In this document: positions 53,177-62,260 of the stretch, in pieces
How positions within the stretch are numbered: position 1 is the first letter of the stretch
Layout: each line of letters opens with the position of its first letter
NCBI RefSeq assembly: GCF_010365865.1
Contig: NZ_CP048020.1
Location: 1,488,001 to 1,552,000 of the forward strand
DNA from: Treponema vincentii
GTDB taxonomy: Bacteria; Spirochaetota; Spirochaetia; Treponematales; Treponemataceae
Reading direction: 5' to 3'
DNA length: 64,000 nt
Program-made: the position numbers and the translations under genes
Notes under the pieces: model-generated
The model's input: the letters and a program-made list of their open reading frames with translations, nothing else
Database searches by the model: none
What the model was told of the DNA's origin: nothing

Positions 53177-54550
53177 ATGTTAATTGCAACATGGATCATT
53201 ACATTTTTAATTGTTGTCGGTATCGGCATTTATGCCGGAACAACCATTAAGTCGTCCGCACAGTGGTCGGGAGGTGATAAGTCCCTGAGCGCCGTTTCAC
53301 TCGGTGCTATTTTTGCCGCATGGCAAATCGGCGGCATGGCAATTGTCGGGGCAGCTCAAAACGGATATAACCTCGGCATCGCCGGGTCGTGGTATTCAAT
53401 AGCCGGATCGTTTTACTTTATTGCATTAGCTGTTTTTGCAAAAATAATCCGAAATAATATGCCCGGTGAATCGGTTCCTGTATACTTACAATCCAGATTC
53501 GACACTAAAACGGCAAAACTGTACTCATACGCATGGATTGTCTACGGTTTTCTCTATATTCCCATTCAGTTAAAAACGGTTTCGTCCATCATTCAAATTG
53601 TATTACCCAATATAAACTTCATGGCGGCAATGATAATCGGTGTAACGGTTGCCGTCGTTTACACCGGTTTTTCGGGTATGAAAGGAGCATCAGCGGTAGG
53701 AAGAATCGTCTGTATCGGTATTTATATCTTACTCATTATTTTTGTTGTAACGACACTGCCTAAATTTGAAGGCTTTAGCGGATTGCTGGCAAAATTACCG
53801 CAAGGATATGACAGTATGAAAAATATGCCGCTGCACAGAATCATCGCGTGGATATTCGGAGGGTGTATCAGTACGGCTGTTATGCAATCGGTACTTCAGC
53901 CGTTATTGGCGGCAAAAACCCCGCAAGCTGCCCGCACCGGTTCCATCCTCGGATATCTTATTGCAGCACCGATTTGTTTCTTTACGGCAACCTGCGGAAT
54001 GCTTGCAAAAGCTTCGGGAGCTGATTTAGGTGATGGAACAAGCGCATTTGCCTATGCTATTAAAACCTTTACCTCACCGTTCTTCGGCGGTATTATCTTT
54101 GCATTCGTTACAATGATTATCGCTGCAACGATGGCAACAATGATGCTGGCCACCGGTACGATTATCACCAACGTATATAAAACGGATATCAATCCAAATG
54201 CCGATGATAAAAAGGTTCTCAGCATTTCCAAAAAGATTACATTTATTTTTGCATATCTTACGCTGATACCTGCACTTTTTATCCCAAGCCGTTCGCTTAC
54301 GAATCTCTTTTTAACGCTCCAGCATGTTGCCGCTGCTCCTATCAGTTTTTCCATCTTAGTCGGTTTAACATGGAAAAAGGTTACCAAGCAAGGTGCTTTC
54401 TGGAGTATCCTCTGCGGTATGCTGGTTGGGATAGCTTGGATGTTACTACGCTTGAGCGATAAACTTGAAGCAATTTATCCGGTTGTCATCGTTACATACG
54501 GCGTTGGAATAATCGTTTCGTTACTGACATATAAAGAAGGCGGTAAATAA
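53177..54550 (+). CDS. Sodium:solute symporter family protein
   Basis: This 457-aa protein has about 12-13 membrane helices with the SSS-family signature regions WSGGDKSLSAVSLGAIFAAWQIGG, YSYAWIVYGFLYIPIQLKT and TMIIAATMATMMLATGTIITN. It takes up an organic substrate with Na+. It lies 4 bp upstream of a gamma-glutamyltranspeptidase gene, so the pair might import and cleave gamma-glutamyl peptides such as glutathione or take up the released amino acids; this is inference. AGAGGAGAA precedes ATG 53177. A 46-bp palindrome sits just upstream. Confidence 0.9.
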   Translation: MLIATWIITFLIVVGIGIYAGTTIKSSAQWSGGDKSLSAVSLGAIFAAWQIGGMAIVGAAQNGYNLGIAGSWYSIAGSFYFIALAVFAKIIRNNMPGESVPVYLQSRFDTKTAKLYSYAWIVYGFLYIPIQLKTVSSIIQIVLPNINFMAAMIIGVTVAVVYTGFSGMKGASAVGRIVCIGIYILLIIFVVTTLPKFEGFSGLLAKLPQGYDSMKNMPLHRIIAWIFGGCISTAVMQSVLQPLLAAKTPQAARTGSILGYLIAAPICFFTATCGMLAKASGADLGDGTSAFAYAIKTFTSPFFGGIIFAFVTMIIAATMATMMLATGTIITNVYKTDINPNADDKKVLSISKKITFIFAYLTLIPALFIPSRSLTNLFLTLQHVAAAPISFSILVGLTWKKVTKQGAFWSILCGMLVGIAWMLLRLSDKLEAIYPVVIVTYGVGIIVSLLTYKEGGK

Positions 54551-54554
54551 TCGT

Positions 54555-56269
54555 ATGCAGGAAAAGAAAATGTATATGTGGCCGTCTGCATGGAATCGGC
54601 CGTCTATCAACGGAACATACGGGGCAATCAGCAGTAATAATGCGTATGCCACTCAAGCAGGACTGAATGTTTTGAGAAACGGCGGAAATGCTTTTGACGC
54701 TGCCGTTGCGGTTTCGTTGGTATTATCCGTTGTCGAACCGCATCATTCGGGAATCGGCGGGGGCTGCTTTACACTGGCGTACTCAAAGCAGGAAAATGCA
54801 GTCTATGCATTGGACGGGAGAGGAATAGCCCCGCGGAATGCGACAAAAGATTTATTTTTAAAAGACGGAAAGGTGTGCGACGAATGGAAGGATATAGGCG
54901 GAAGATCGGTTGCCGTTCCGGGATTATTGAAAAGCTTAGATGTCTTGCTAAAAAAATTCGGTACAATGACAATGCAAGCGGTTGCACAAGATGCAATCAA
55001 GTTGTCGTTCAACGGTTTTAGGACAAGCTTTACCGGCTCGATCACCGGTACGGATGACTCGGTTATCAGAAAACGGAATACCTATCCCGCCTTTAAAAAG
55101 AATTTTATGAACGGAGATAAGGGATATGAATTCGGCGCTATGCAAAAAAATGAAAAACTGGGACGGCTTTTAGAAAAAATCGCAACAGTCGGAGTTGATT
55201 ATTTTTATAGCGGAGAAGCAGCAAAGACAATCATCAACACAATAAATGAACATGACGGTTGTTTTTCCTATGAAGATATGTCCGAGTATCAACCTAAATT
55301 CCGTGAACCCGTAAGTATCAATTATCGAAATGCCGCCGTATATTCCTTTCCTCCCCCCGGAGGAGGCTGTACCGTACTCGAAATGCTGAATATCCTTGAA
55401 AATGCGGATATAAAAAAAGCTGGACATAATTCGGCACAGTACATACATCTATTGGCGGAAGCAATGAAGATTGCTTTTGCAGACAGAAGTATCGGATTAG
55501 GTGATCCCGATTTTATCAAAATCGACACGCATAAAATTCTCAGCAAAGATTATGCAAAATTACAATATCAGCATATCAATAAAACGGCACAAGAGTATAA
55601 ACCGGGCATCGACACTGCATTCGATGAGCATAAAGGAAACACCTCTCATTTTTCCATTATGGATCGATATGGGAATACGGTATCGCAAACGCAGACCATC
55701 AGAGACTGGTTCGGAAGCGGTATTGTTGTAGATGCCTACGGTTTTGTACTGAATAATGCAATGTCGGATTTTTCCGCAACGGAAGGGGGCACTTACCAGT
55801 CAAGGATTATCGTACGGCAGCTCTAATGCGATAGCCGGCGGAAAAACACCGATTTCCAGTATGTCGCCGACTATTGTTTTTAAAGAAGGAGTACCGTTTA
55901 TGGCCATCGGTTCTGCCGGAGGTCCGTCCGAGAATTATTACCGGCGTGCTGCAAGGGATAGTAAATGCAATCGATTTTGATATGGAACCTGAGCAGCTGG
56001 TAGATATGCCGTATATCAACTGTCTCAGTAAACAACAAGGCATAGAAACCGAATTCGGTATTTCACCCGATACTGTTGCTCAGCTTCAAGTAGCACTGCA
56101 TACCATACATCAGGTTCCCGTACATCAGGCAATGAGTACAATGGTAAATTGCGTGATGAAAAAACAGGATAGGTTTTATGCAGGGCGGACAAAGCGAGTC
56201 GATGGCTGCGCAGGAGTTCTTTTTTCCTCCGGCGCAAGCTTTGACGGCATAGGATTTGCGGAAATATAG
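54555..56269 (+). pseudogene. ggt: Gamma-glutamyltranspeptidase, broken by two frameshifts
   Basis: Frame 1 (54555-55826) covers the large subunit (NAYATQAGLNVLRNGGNAFDAAVA, HHSGIGGGCF) and the catalytic Thr region (HKGNTSHFSIMD). Frame 2 (to about 55923) encodes AIAGGKTPISSMSPTIVFKEGVPFM, and frame 3 (to 56269) RIITGVLQGIVNAIDFDMEPEQLVDMPYI. Deleting one G from GGGGG at 55785-55789 and one TCCG from the TCCGTCCG at 55923-55930 restores a single frame of about 569 aa, the normal length. No signal peptide is seen. As read, the small subunit cannot be made. The gene is translationally close to the symporter (4 bp). Confidence 0.88.
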
Positions 56270-56272
56270 TAG

Positions 56273-56308
56273 AGCATCTCTAAAAGCTAACCGAGTTTTT
56301 AGAGATGC
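56273..56308 (+). terminator. Stem-loop after the ggt gene
   Basis: A 12-bp stem GCATCTCTAAAA with TTTTTAGAGATGC closes over a 10-nt loop 4 nt after the ggt stop. No long T-run follows it (CCCGG), so termination efficiency is uncertain. Confidence 0.5.
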
Positions 56309-56408
56309 CCGGTATTCGGCTTTAACATACGGGGATGTCTCAAAAGTTGGTTACTTTTTTGCGAGCCCCATTCAGCAGCAGGGCTTAGTTTAAGCTCTGT
56401 TCCCGTGC

Positions 56409-58061
56409 TCATGTCAATCGAGGGAAAGCGGCTGCTGTCCGCTTACGCTGAACATACGCCAGAACCACACAGCATACCCCAACCGCAAACGCCGCTGCCG
56501 AAAATAGCACACGCTGCATTCCGCTTTCCGGTGCAATAACCGGAAGCCGTGCAAAAAAATCCGCTGCTACAAAAATTATTCGATATGCGGCGTTCAATCC
56601 GTATCCAAGCAGCGGGCTCGTGAAAGGGAAAATAAGCGCAAGCGGAATGCAGATAAGCCCCGCAATGAGGAAAACCGAAACAAGCGGGTTAACCACACAT
56701 GAAGCAATTACCCCCGCCGCTGCGATATTCCCGATTGCAGAGATAACAATCGGGGCGGTGAAAAGCTGTGCGCCGACGGATGCGGAAATACTGCCTGCAA
56801 AAGACGACGGTATTTTTCCAGCCATGAGACGAGCGCACGCATCGCCAAAGATGATAATCCCTGCACAGGCTCCATACGAAAGCATAAACCCGAGCGTTAT
56901 TGCTTCAGCGCCGGCGATTGCGATATGTACGGTTAGCATGGCGCACAGCACGGACAAGGGCGGCGGTTTTAAACCGAGTGCTCTCCCTGCGGCGGTGATA
57001 CATACCATTCCCAATGCGCGGTTTAACGAAGGAGCAGCGCCCGCAAACCAGACAAACAGGAAAACCGCCGCAAGCGAAAACCATACTGCCCTGCTCTTAT
57101 GCCCAAACATCCTGCCGCCCTGCAGCGCCGCTGTCCCGATTAGCGAAAGGTGCATCCCCGACAAGGCAAGGATATGAGCAAGTCCGGCGTTGCGGAACGC
57201 TGCAATGCATCCTGCCGGTAAGAACGCCTTATCTGCAGCAAGCAGCGCAAGCAAAAGTCCGCCCGCCTCTCCCCAACCGTATAGCATCCGCATAAAGGCA
57301 AAGCGGAAAAACGCACGAAGGCGGTTGAGCGGAGAATTCCAGCCGAGAAATACCGGCTGCACCTGCCGCGCATAAAACACCGTTCCCGTCTTACCGAACT
57401 TTCCTTGAACTGCAAGCTTCATTCCACAGACATAAAACCGACATTCTTGCTGATTTTGCAAAGCCTCTGCAAATACAGCCGTACTGGACAGTAGCGGCGC
57501 TGCCGCTTTGGATTGTTCCGCTTCGCCGATGCGGGTAATACCTCCTGAATATGTTCCGCGGACAAGCGCTGCCGGAACAAAAAGCTGCACGGAACCCGAT
57601 GCGGAAAACTGCTCATTGCGGCCGGCGCCGCACGCAATCAATTTGACCGGTATGCGGTAATAATCAGTACCTGTCGGAACAGCCTCACCGGTTAACTCTG
57701 CAATAAGCGTCCGTACCGTAGACGGCGAAGCAAGCGTTTGAGGAGGGCGCTGCTCTCTTTGCAGAGTACGCGCAGCATACGAGCCGATCGCAGCTCCCGC
57801 AATCACACAAAGCGCAAACCGTACCATGGCTCGCACTCGTTTCTGACGACAGTGCTGCGGTTGGAATTTTCGGTGCGTCAACTGAGCGGCTATCGGTACT
57901 GCCGCTAAGAACAGCAAGAAAGCACACAGTAGTAAAAATGCCGTTATAAAAACAAAAGATATAATTTTACTGTCAGTTTGAGCAAATACATACAACCCGT
58001 AAAAAAACGCCGCCACCGCAACGGCTATGATCGTAACAGGCGGAACAACATGTCTATCCAT
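56409..58061 (-). CDS. ComEC/Rec2-family competence protein without the beta-lactamase domain
   Basis: This 550-aa inner-membrane protein has an N-terminal DUF4131-like region (about 60-230, with PVKLIACGAG), then the Competence domain core with AFRNAGLAHILALSGMHLSLIG, APSLNRALGMVCI, ITLGFMLSYGACAGII and the C-terminal helices. The C-terminal metallo-beta-lactamase nuclease domain present in many ComEC proteins is absent, as in a subset of the family. It would form the channel for single-stranded DNA uptake. It stands alone, and no other competence genes are in the window. Confidence 0.88.
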   Translation of the reverse strand: MDRHVVPPVTIIAVAVAAFFYGLYVFAQTDSKIISFVFITAFLLLCAFLLFLAAVPIAAQLTHRKFQPQHCRQKRVRAMVRFALCVIAGAAIGSYAARTLQREQRPPQTLASPSTVRTLIAELTGEAVPTGTDYYRIPVKLIACGAGRNEQFSASGSVQLFVPAALVRGTYSGGITRIGEAEQSKAAAPLLSSTAVFAEALQNQQECRFYVCGMKLAVQGKFGKTGTVFYARQVQPVFLGWNSPLNRLRAFFRFAFMRMLYGWGEAGGLLLALLAADKAFLPAGCIAAFRNAGLAHILALSGMHLSLIGTAALQGGRMFGHKSRAVWFSLAAVFLFVWFAGAAPSLNRALGMVCITAAGRALGLKPPPLSVLCAMLTVHIAIAGAEAITLGFMLSYGACAGIIIFGDACARLMAGKIPSSFAGSISASVGAQLFTAPIVISAIGNIAAAGVIASCVVNPLVSVFLIAGLICIPLALIFPFTSPLLGYGLNAAYRIIFVAADFFARLPVIAPESGMQRVLFSAAAFAVGVCCVVLAYVQRKRTAAAFPRLT

Positions 58062-58181
58062 ACTTACCTCTTACGATTTCTTATACGACACAAGGCGCAA
58101 AATGGCTACAAATCAGCGGCAGCGGCAAAGGAAATCTGAGAAAAACATAACTGCCCAAAAGTTACGTTTTCAAGGATTCCT

Positions 58182-59246
58182 TTAATTTGGTATTTTTATA
58201 TGATAAAGCGTATGATTTTCAGGATTTCCCTTAAATCGTATTTGCTGTTTCTGTACGGTATCGGTAACAGAAAGGATGGTACGTTTAATGGAACGGTTAT
58301 TAAAAAGAATCTGAGAGATAACGATCTCATTCGAAAGCGCAGTGTTTTTTATATCGGCGGCAGTATTAACAGTCAGTCCAACATAATTAAGCCGGTTATT
58401 CAAGGTTACCACCAATACCGAACCGCTATGCAAACCCATTTTAATTTCCAACCGTTCGCTTATCGGCTTATTTTGACTATACTTTGTCAATTGTCGCAGT
58501 GCTTTCACAGCAGCATTAAAGGCCTTACAAGGATCGATAAAAGCCCCCATAACAACATTGCCGTTTTTCATAATCGGTACGCCGCTGTACTTTTCAATCG
58601 TACTCAAAAGAAGCTTTACATATCCTTTTATCAATAAAAATGCTTTTTTATTACCTAATGATGCGTAAAGCCTTGTCGAATTTGTAATATCTGCAAAGAG
58701 AATTGTCATATTTGTCAGTGGAAGTGATTGGTCACCAATCAGAATTTCAGAACTCATCAATTCGCGGTACAAATTATTTTGAATAATCTCCACACCTCGT
58801 ACTGCATCAGGTGTGTCCCACGTCCGATACTTTCCGCTCCGAATATTTTTGCCTATATCAGCAATATAATTCATTTTAAACGTAGGATCGAGCATCTTGA
58901 GCCGCGGGTGAATCGAAAAGCAAACCTCAATATTGGTGTCAAGCGTATTATTAAAGACCTTATTACAAACCGTACAAAAATTTTGTGACGAAGCTTGATG
59001 AAGAGACGGAGCTTCATAGGCAATATGTCCGCAAGTAGGGCAATGATAAATCCATTCTAATATAAATACTCCGTCATAAACTCCTTGAATAAAAATATCC
59101 AATATTTTTTCACGCGATATACCGAAAGCTTTACCGATTTCATAGAGAGGAATATGAAAAAGTAACCGATCCGACACATTTGTTAAAAAGGCTGCAATTT
59201 TATCAGCCTCTTTCTGATTTACTTTAGAGCGTAATTTCACACTCAT
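58182..59246 (-). CDS. Zinc-ribbon protein with degenerate class III nucleotidyl cyclase domain
   Basis: This 354-aa protein has an N-terminal helical part (residues 1-65, with SDRLLFHIPLYEIGKAFGIS), a zinc ribbon with C69-x2-C72 and C91-x2-C94, then a cyclase homology domain from about 178 (MTILFADITNSTRLYASLG, D186). The second metal Asp is replaced by Asn (N230 in KNGNVVMGAF), and in NYVGLTVNTAADI the transition-state Arg is missing. It is therefore probably a pseudo-cyclase used for binding or dimerisation rather than cAMP synthesis. No membrane segment is visible. Confidence 0.75.
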   Translation of the reverse strand: MSVKLRSKVNQKEADKIAAFLTNVSDRLLFHIPLYEIGKAFGISREKILDIFIQGVYDGVFILEWIYHCPTCGHIAYEAPSLHQASSQNFCTVCNKVFNNTLDTNIEVCFSIHPRLKMLDPTFKMNYIADIGKNIRSGKYRTWDTPDAVRGVEIIQNNLYRELMSSEILIGDQSLPLTNMTILFADITNSTRLYASLGNKKAFLLIKGYVKLLLSTIEKYSGVPIMKNGNVVMGAFIDPCKAFNAAVKALRQLTKYSQNKPISERLEIKMGLHSGSVLVVTLNNRLNYVGLTVNTAADIKNTALSNEIVISQILFNNRSIKRTILSVTDTVQKQQIRFKGNPENHTLYHIKIPN

Positions 59247-59332
59247 AACTCTCTCCTTCTATAATCAACAACTCCGACGCAGAGCATCGGGGTACAGTGC
59301 CCAACGTTTCGCACAGTATAGGATATCCGGCA

Positions 59333-59425
59333 CGGATGCAGGTGATTCCAAACAGGAACGAGTTTTTTGCAAGGCAAAAAACTCGCAGTCAAAAATGTAC
59401 AACGATGTACATTTTTGACGAGATG
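59333..59425 (-). repeat. Double-hairpin element R4 (solo)
   Basis: Segment CACGGATGCAGGTGATTCCA, hairpin CGAGTTTTTTGC/GCAAAAAACTCG, then hairpin GTCAAAAATGTAC with an AACGAT loop and its exact complement. Same architecture as R1-R3 but 8.4 kb away and with no variable region next to it. Confidence 0.75.
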
Positions 59426-59639
59426 GTTGCAGTCAGCTTTAATACCCTTTGTTACGACGTAGAGCGTTGCCGAGAACGGCGGGTATTAAACCGCACGAAT
59501 AAAAACCTTCATGATGAAAGAAAAGCAAGGAGAGTACAAGAATCATGGCAGGTGGTACAAAATATTTTTTAACGCACTATGCTAAACAGTCGGCTTTTAA
59601 AATGGTTATAAAAATTTTGATGAATATTTTGATGAATAT
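59426..59639. other. Non-coding stretch with a distant inverted repeat
   Basis: After element R4 there is no gene before the GntR promoter. A 10-bp inverted repeat TTTAATACCC (59438-59447) and GGGTATTAAA (59481-59490) encloses 33 nt with a small CCG/CGG stem, so a short structured RNA is conceivable. A direct repeat of TTTTGATGAATA precedes the promoter (59614-59640). Confidence 0.4.
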
Positions 59640-59694
59640 TTGACAAACCATTTTTTTTCATGTTATAGTAAATAAAGATCGGTGGTATTACCAC
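59640..59694 (+). promoter_or_regulatory. Promoter and FadR-type operator of the GntR/glp operon
   Basis: TTGACA (59640-59645) and TATAGT (59664-59669), spaced 18 bp, form a strong promoter. Directly downstream is the perfect palindrome GTGGTA-T-TACCAC (59682-59694). It contains TGGTATTACCA, matching the TNGTnnnACNA consensus of FadR-subfamily GntR regulators, so autoregulation by the next gene is likely. Confidence 0.8.
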
Positions 59695-59721
59695 ATACCG
59701 CTATTCTAAATATGAGATTAT

Positions 59722-60531
59722 ATGAAAAGGAAAAAACGAACAACGGCTAAAAGCAATAAAGAACGTTTTATCGAGCAGATGGAGACACTGCTGTTGATGC
59801 ACCTTATCCTGCCGGGAGAGCTGTTACCGCCCGAACGGGAATTGGCACAGCAGATGGGTGTCTCTCGGCCGGTCATCCACGAGGGGCTTTTGGAACTTGG
59901 CGCGAGAGGGCTTATTTCCATTCGGCCGCGGCATGGCTGGATTGTCAATAACTTCACAGAAGAAGGTGCGCTGCCCCTGCTTTCAAGCCTTTATCGTTTT
60001 TCGGCACCTCAGTCTGCCGCCCGTATCGATGCCGATTTGGAAGAAGTCCGCCGGATGATTTTGACAAAATCATTGATGCAGTATTTTGCTACCGATACGG
60101 TGCAGAAACAAACAAATTCGCCGCTCATTGAGAAATTACATAAGATACACAGAGAAGAACATAAAAATATCGAGGCCCATTTACGACCTGCTGAAATACG
60201 GCGGCTGACCGAATTGGATTTTCTCTTTTACCGTGCAATTATCGAGGCGGGTGGCAATACGATATTTCTCCTTCTCTTTAACTCGGCACGAGAATTGTAC
60301 CATCAAAAACTGGAGCAGTTTTTTACGGAAAATACCGAGAGCATTCGGACAGCAGCCGCCTTAAAATCACGGTTGATTGCCTATATCACGGAGAATAAAC
60401 GGAATGAAGCGTTCGCCTTACTGGAAAAAATGATCTCAACGAATGCATACATTCATACGGAAGCAGTCGGACGGGAAAGTCCGCCGATTATGAGGGAACA
60501 GCATTATGAAGAACTATCTTCAAAAGCTTGA
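59722..60531 (+). CDS. GntR-family (FadR subfamily) transcriptional regulator
   Basis: This 269-aa regulator has an N-terminal winged helix of GntR type (about residues 13-78, with LPPERELAQQMGVSRPVIHEGLLEL and GLISIRPRHGWIVN) and an all-helical C-terminal FadR/FCD-like effector domain. Its 3' end overlaps the next gene by 26 nt, so it is part of the glycerol-3-phosphate dehydrogenase operon and probably controls it. A matching operator lies 28 bp before its ATG. The effector is unknown; a glycerol or glycerophosphate metabolite is a reasonable guess. Confidence 0.9.
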   Translation: MKRKKRTTAKSNKERFIEQMETLLLMHLILPGELLPPERELAQQMGVSRPVIHEGLLELGARGLISIRPRHGWIVNNFTEEGALPLLSSLYRFSAPQSAARIDADLEEVRRMILTKSLMQYFATDTVQKQTNSPLIEKLHKIHREEHKNIEAHLRPAEIRRLTELDFLFYRAIIEAGGNTIFLLLFNSARELYHQKLEQFFTENTESIRTAAALKSRLIAYITENKRNEAFALLEKMISTNAYIHTEAVGRESPPIMREQHYEELSSKA

Positions 60532-62260
60532 GCGGAAGATAAAGGAACGGTACCCGCAGCTGAAACTTTCGGCAGAATGGGACGGTCGGTCGGTAATATT
60601 GACCGGAGATGCTCCTACCGTTGAAGAACGGTACACCGTCGGCGCCTTTTTTGCAAGAAAATGTAAAAAGCTCCCGGGATATAAGGGTTTGGTTAATGAT
60701 ATAACCGTTGCTGGAAAGGGTGAGCCGCCGATGCGGATGCCGGAAGTGCGGGATAATCTTTTAGCAGGTAAAACATTCGATATCGTGATTATCGGCGCGG
60801 GTGTTGTCGGATGTGCAATCGCACGGGAACTATCCCGCTATGATTTAACAATCGCCGTGCTCGAAAAAGAGTGCGATTGCGCCATGCAGGCGTCCTCCCG
60901 CAACGACGGCATGATTCATCCCGGCTTTGCAGATAGTCCTTCAAAGATAAAAGGCAGACTGAACACTCGCGGTAACCGCCTGTACCGCAAGCTCGACAAA
61001 GAACTCGGCTTTCAAACCGAATGGCCGGGCAGCTTTATGCTATTTGATTCCCCGCTCCTAAAACCGCTTGTGCCCTTTATGCACCGACGGGCGGCAAAAA
61101 ACGGCGTTGAAGGTCGCGTCGGTTATATGAATAAAAAAACGATACAAAACATGGAACCGAACCTGAGTACGGAATACTACGGCGGTTTTTGGATGCCCTA
61201 CTCCGGCATTGCCTCTCCTTTTAAGGTAACGATTGCCTTTGCGGAAAACGCTGCGGCAAACGGCGTATCTTTTTTCTTTGAAACCGCTGTAACCGGTTTT
61301 GACAAAACGAACGACTTGATTTCGGCAGTGTACACAAACCGCGGTACGCTGAACGCCCGCCTGATTATCAACGCAGCGGGCGTATGGTCTGATAAAATTG
61401 CGGAATTTGCCGGAGACCGTTTTTTTTCCATTCATCCTCGAAAGGGCATGGATATCATCCTCGATAAAAGGAAAAAGGGAGCGCAGCATACCATTATCGG
61501 AAAACCTAATCTTCTAAACTCTTCAAAACAGCACTCAAAAGGCGGCGGCATTATCCCCTGTATAGAAGGGAATATCCTTGTCGGGACGACTGCGCATGAG
61601 GTATATGACCGTGAAGACTACGGTACCGACTCCGAAGATGAACGAGCCTTGCTTGAGCAAATGTCTATGAATAAAACGCTTTCGCGGGGCGACATCATCG
61701 CGTATTATAGCGGTATCCGAGCAGCGACGTGGGAGGAAGACTTTATCGTTGAAATGTCCGAAAAGGTACCCAACTTGATTCATGCAGCGGGCATTCAATC
61801 GCCGGGTTTTGCTTCGGCTCCGGCAATCGCGGAAGATATTACAGCGCTTGCACTCCGGCGCTTTCCCGCCGGCCTCAAAAAAAAACCGAACTTTATATCT
61901 CGCCGCGCCGCACCCCGCGAAACAGCTTCGATGCACGATGCCGAGCGGCATACGCTTATCAAACGAGATCCGCTCTATGGTAAAATCGTCTGCCGCTGCG
62001 AGCAAATCTCCGAGGGAGAAATACGGGATGCGGTACGCAGCTGCCGTGCACTCGGTATGCAGCATATCAGCCTTGATGCGGTAAAACGGAGGTGCCGCGC
62101 AGGAATGGGGCGGTGCCACGGCGGTTTTTGTACGCCGCGGGTAATGGAAATCATCAGCAGGGAAGCCGGCATTCCGCTTGAACGCATTACTAAAAAAGGC
62201 GGCTCCTCGTACATACTGAACAACCCACTGTCGGCAGATGAGGGGAAGGCGGCATTATGA
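60506..62260 (+). CDS. glpA: FAD-dependent glycerol-3-phosphate dehydrogenase-type oxidoreductase (GlpA-like)
   Basis: This 584-aa flavoprotein has an unusual N-terminal segment of about 75 residues (ERYPQLKLSAEWDGRSVILTG...) resembling a BON-like fold. A DAO-type FAD domain follows, with IIGAGVVGCAIARELSRYD (about 93-111), ASSRNDGMIHPGF and the C-terminal FAD site GIQSPGFASAPAIAE. A BFD-like [2Fe-2S] tail ends it, with CRCEQIS and CRAGMGRCHGGFC. It would oxidise glycerol-3-phosphate (or a similar 2-hydroxyacid) and pass electrons to the next flavoprotein. It overlaps the regulator by 26 nt and the next gene by 4 nt. Confidence 0.85.
   Translation: MKNYLQKLERKIKERYPQLKLSAEWDGRSVILTGDAPTVEERYTVGAFFARKCKKLPGYKGLVNDITVAGKGEPPMRMPEVRDNLLAGKTFDIVIIGAGVVGCAIARELSRYDLTIAVLEKECDCAMQASSRNDGMIHPGFADSPSKIKGRLNTRGNRLYRKLDKELGFQTEWPGSFMLFDSPLLKPLVPFMHRRAAKNGVEGRVGYMNKKTIQNMEPNLSTEYYGGFWMPYSGIASPFKVTIAFAENAAANGVSFFFETAVTGFDKTNDLISAVYTNRGTLNARLIINAAGVWSDKIAEFAGDRFFSIHPRKGMDIILDKRKKGAQHTIIGKPNLLNSSKQHSKGGGIIPCIEGNILVGTTAHEVYDREDYGTDSEDERALLEQMSMNKTLSRGDIIAYYSGIRAATWEEDFIVEMSEKVPNLIHAAGIQSPGFASAPAIAEDITALALRRFPAGLKKKPNFISRRAAPRETASMHDAERHTLIKRDPLYGKIVCRCEQISEGEIRDAVRSCRALGMQHISLDAVKRRCRAGMGRCHGGFCTPRVMEIISREAGIPLERITKKGGSSYILNNPLSADEGKAAL

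Noticed and set aside
59438-59490. TTTAATACCC/GGGTATTAAA inverted repeat as a small RNA gene
   Set aside because: Only one 10-bp stem with a long loop and no promoter or terminator; too weak to call.
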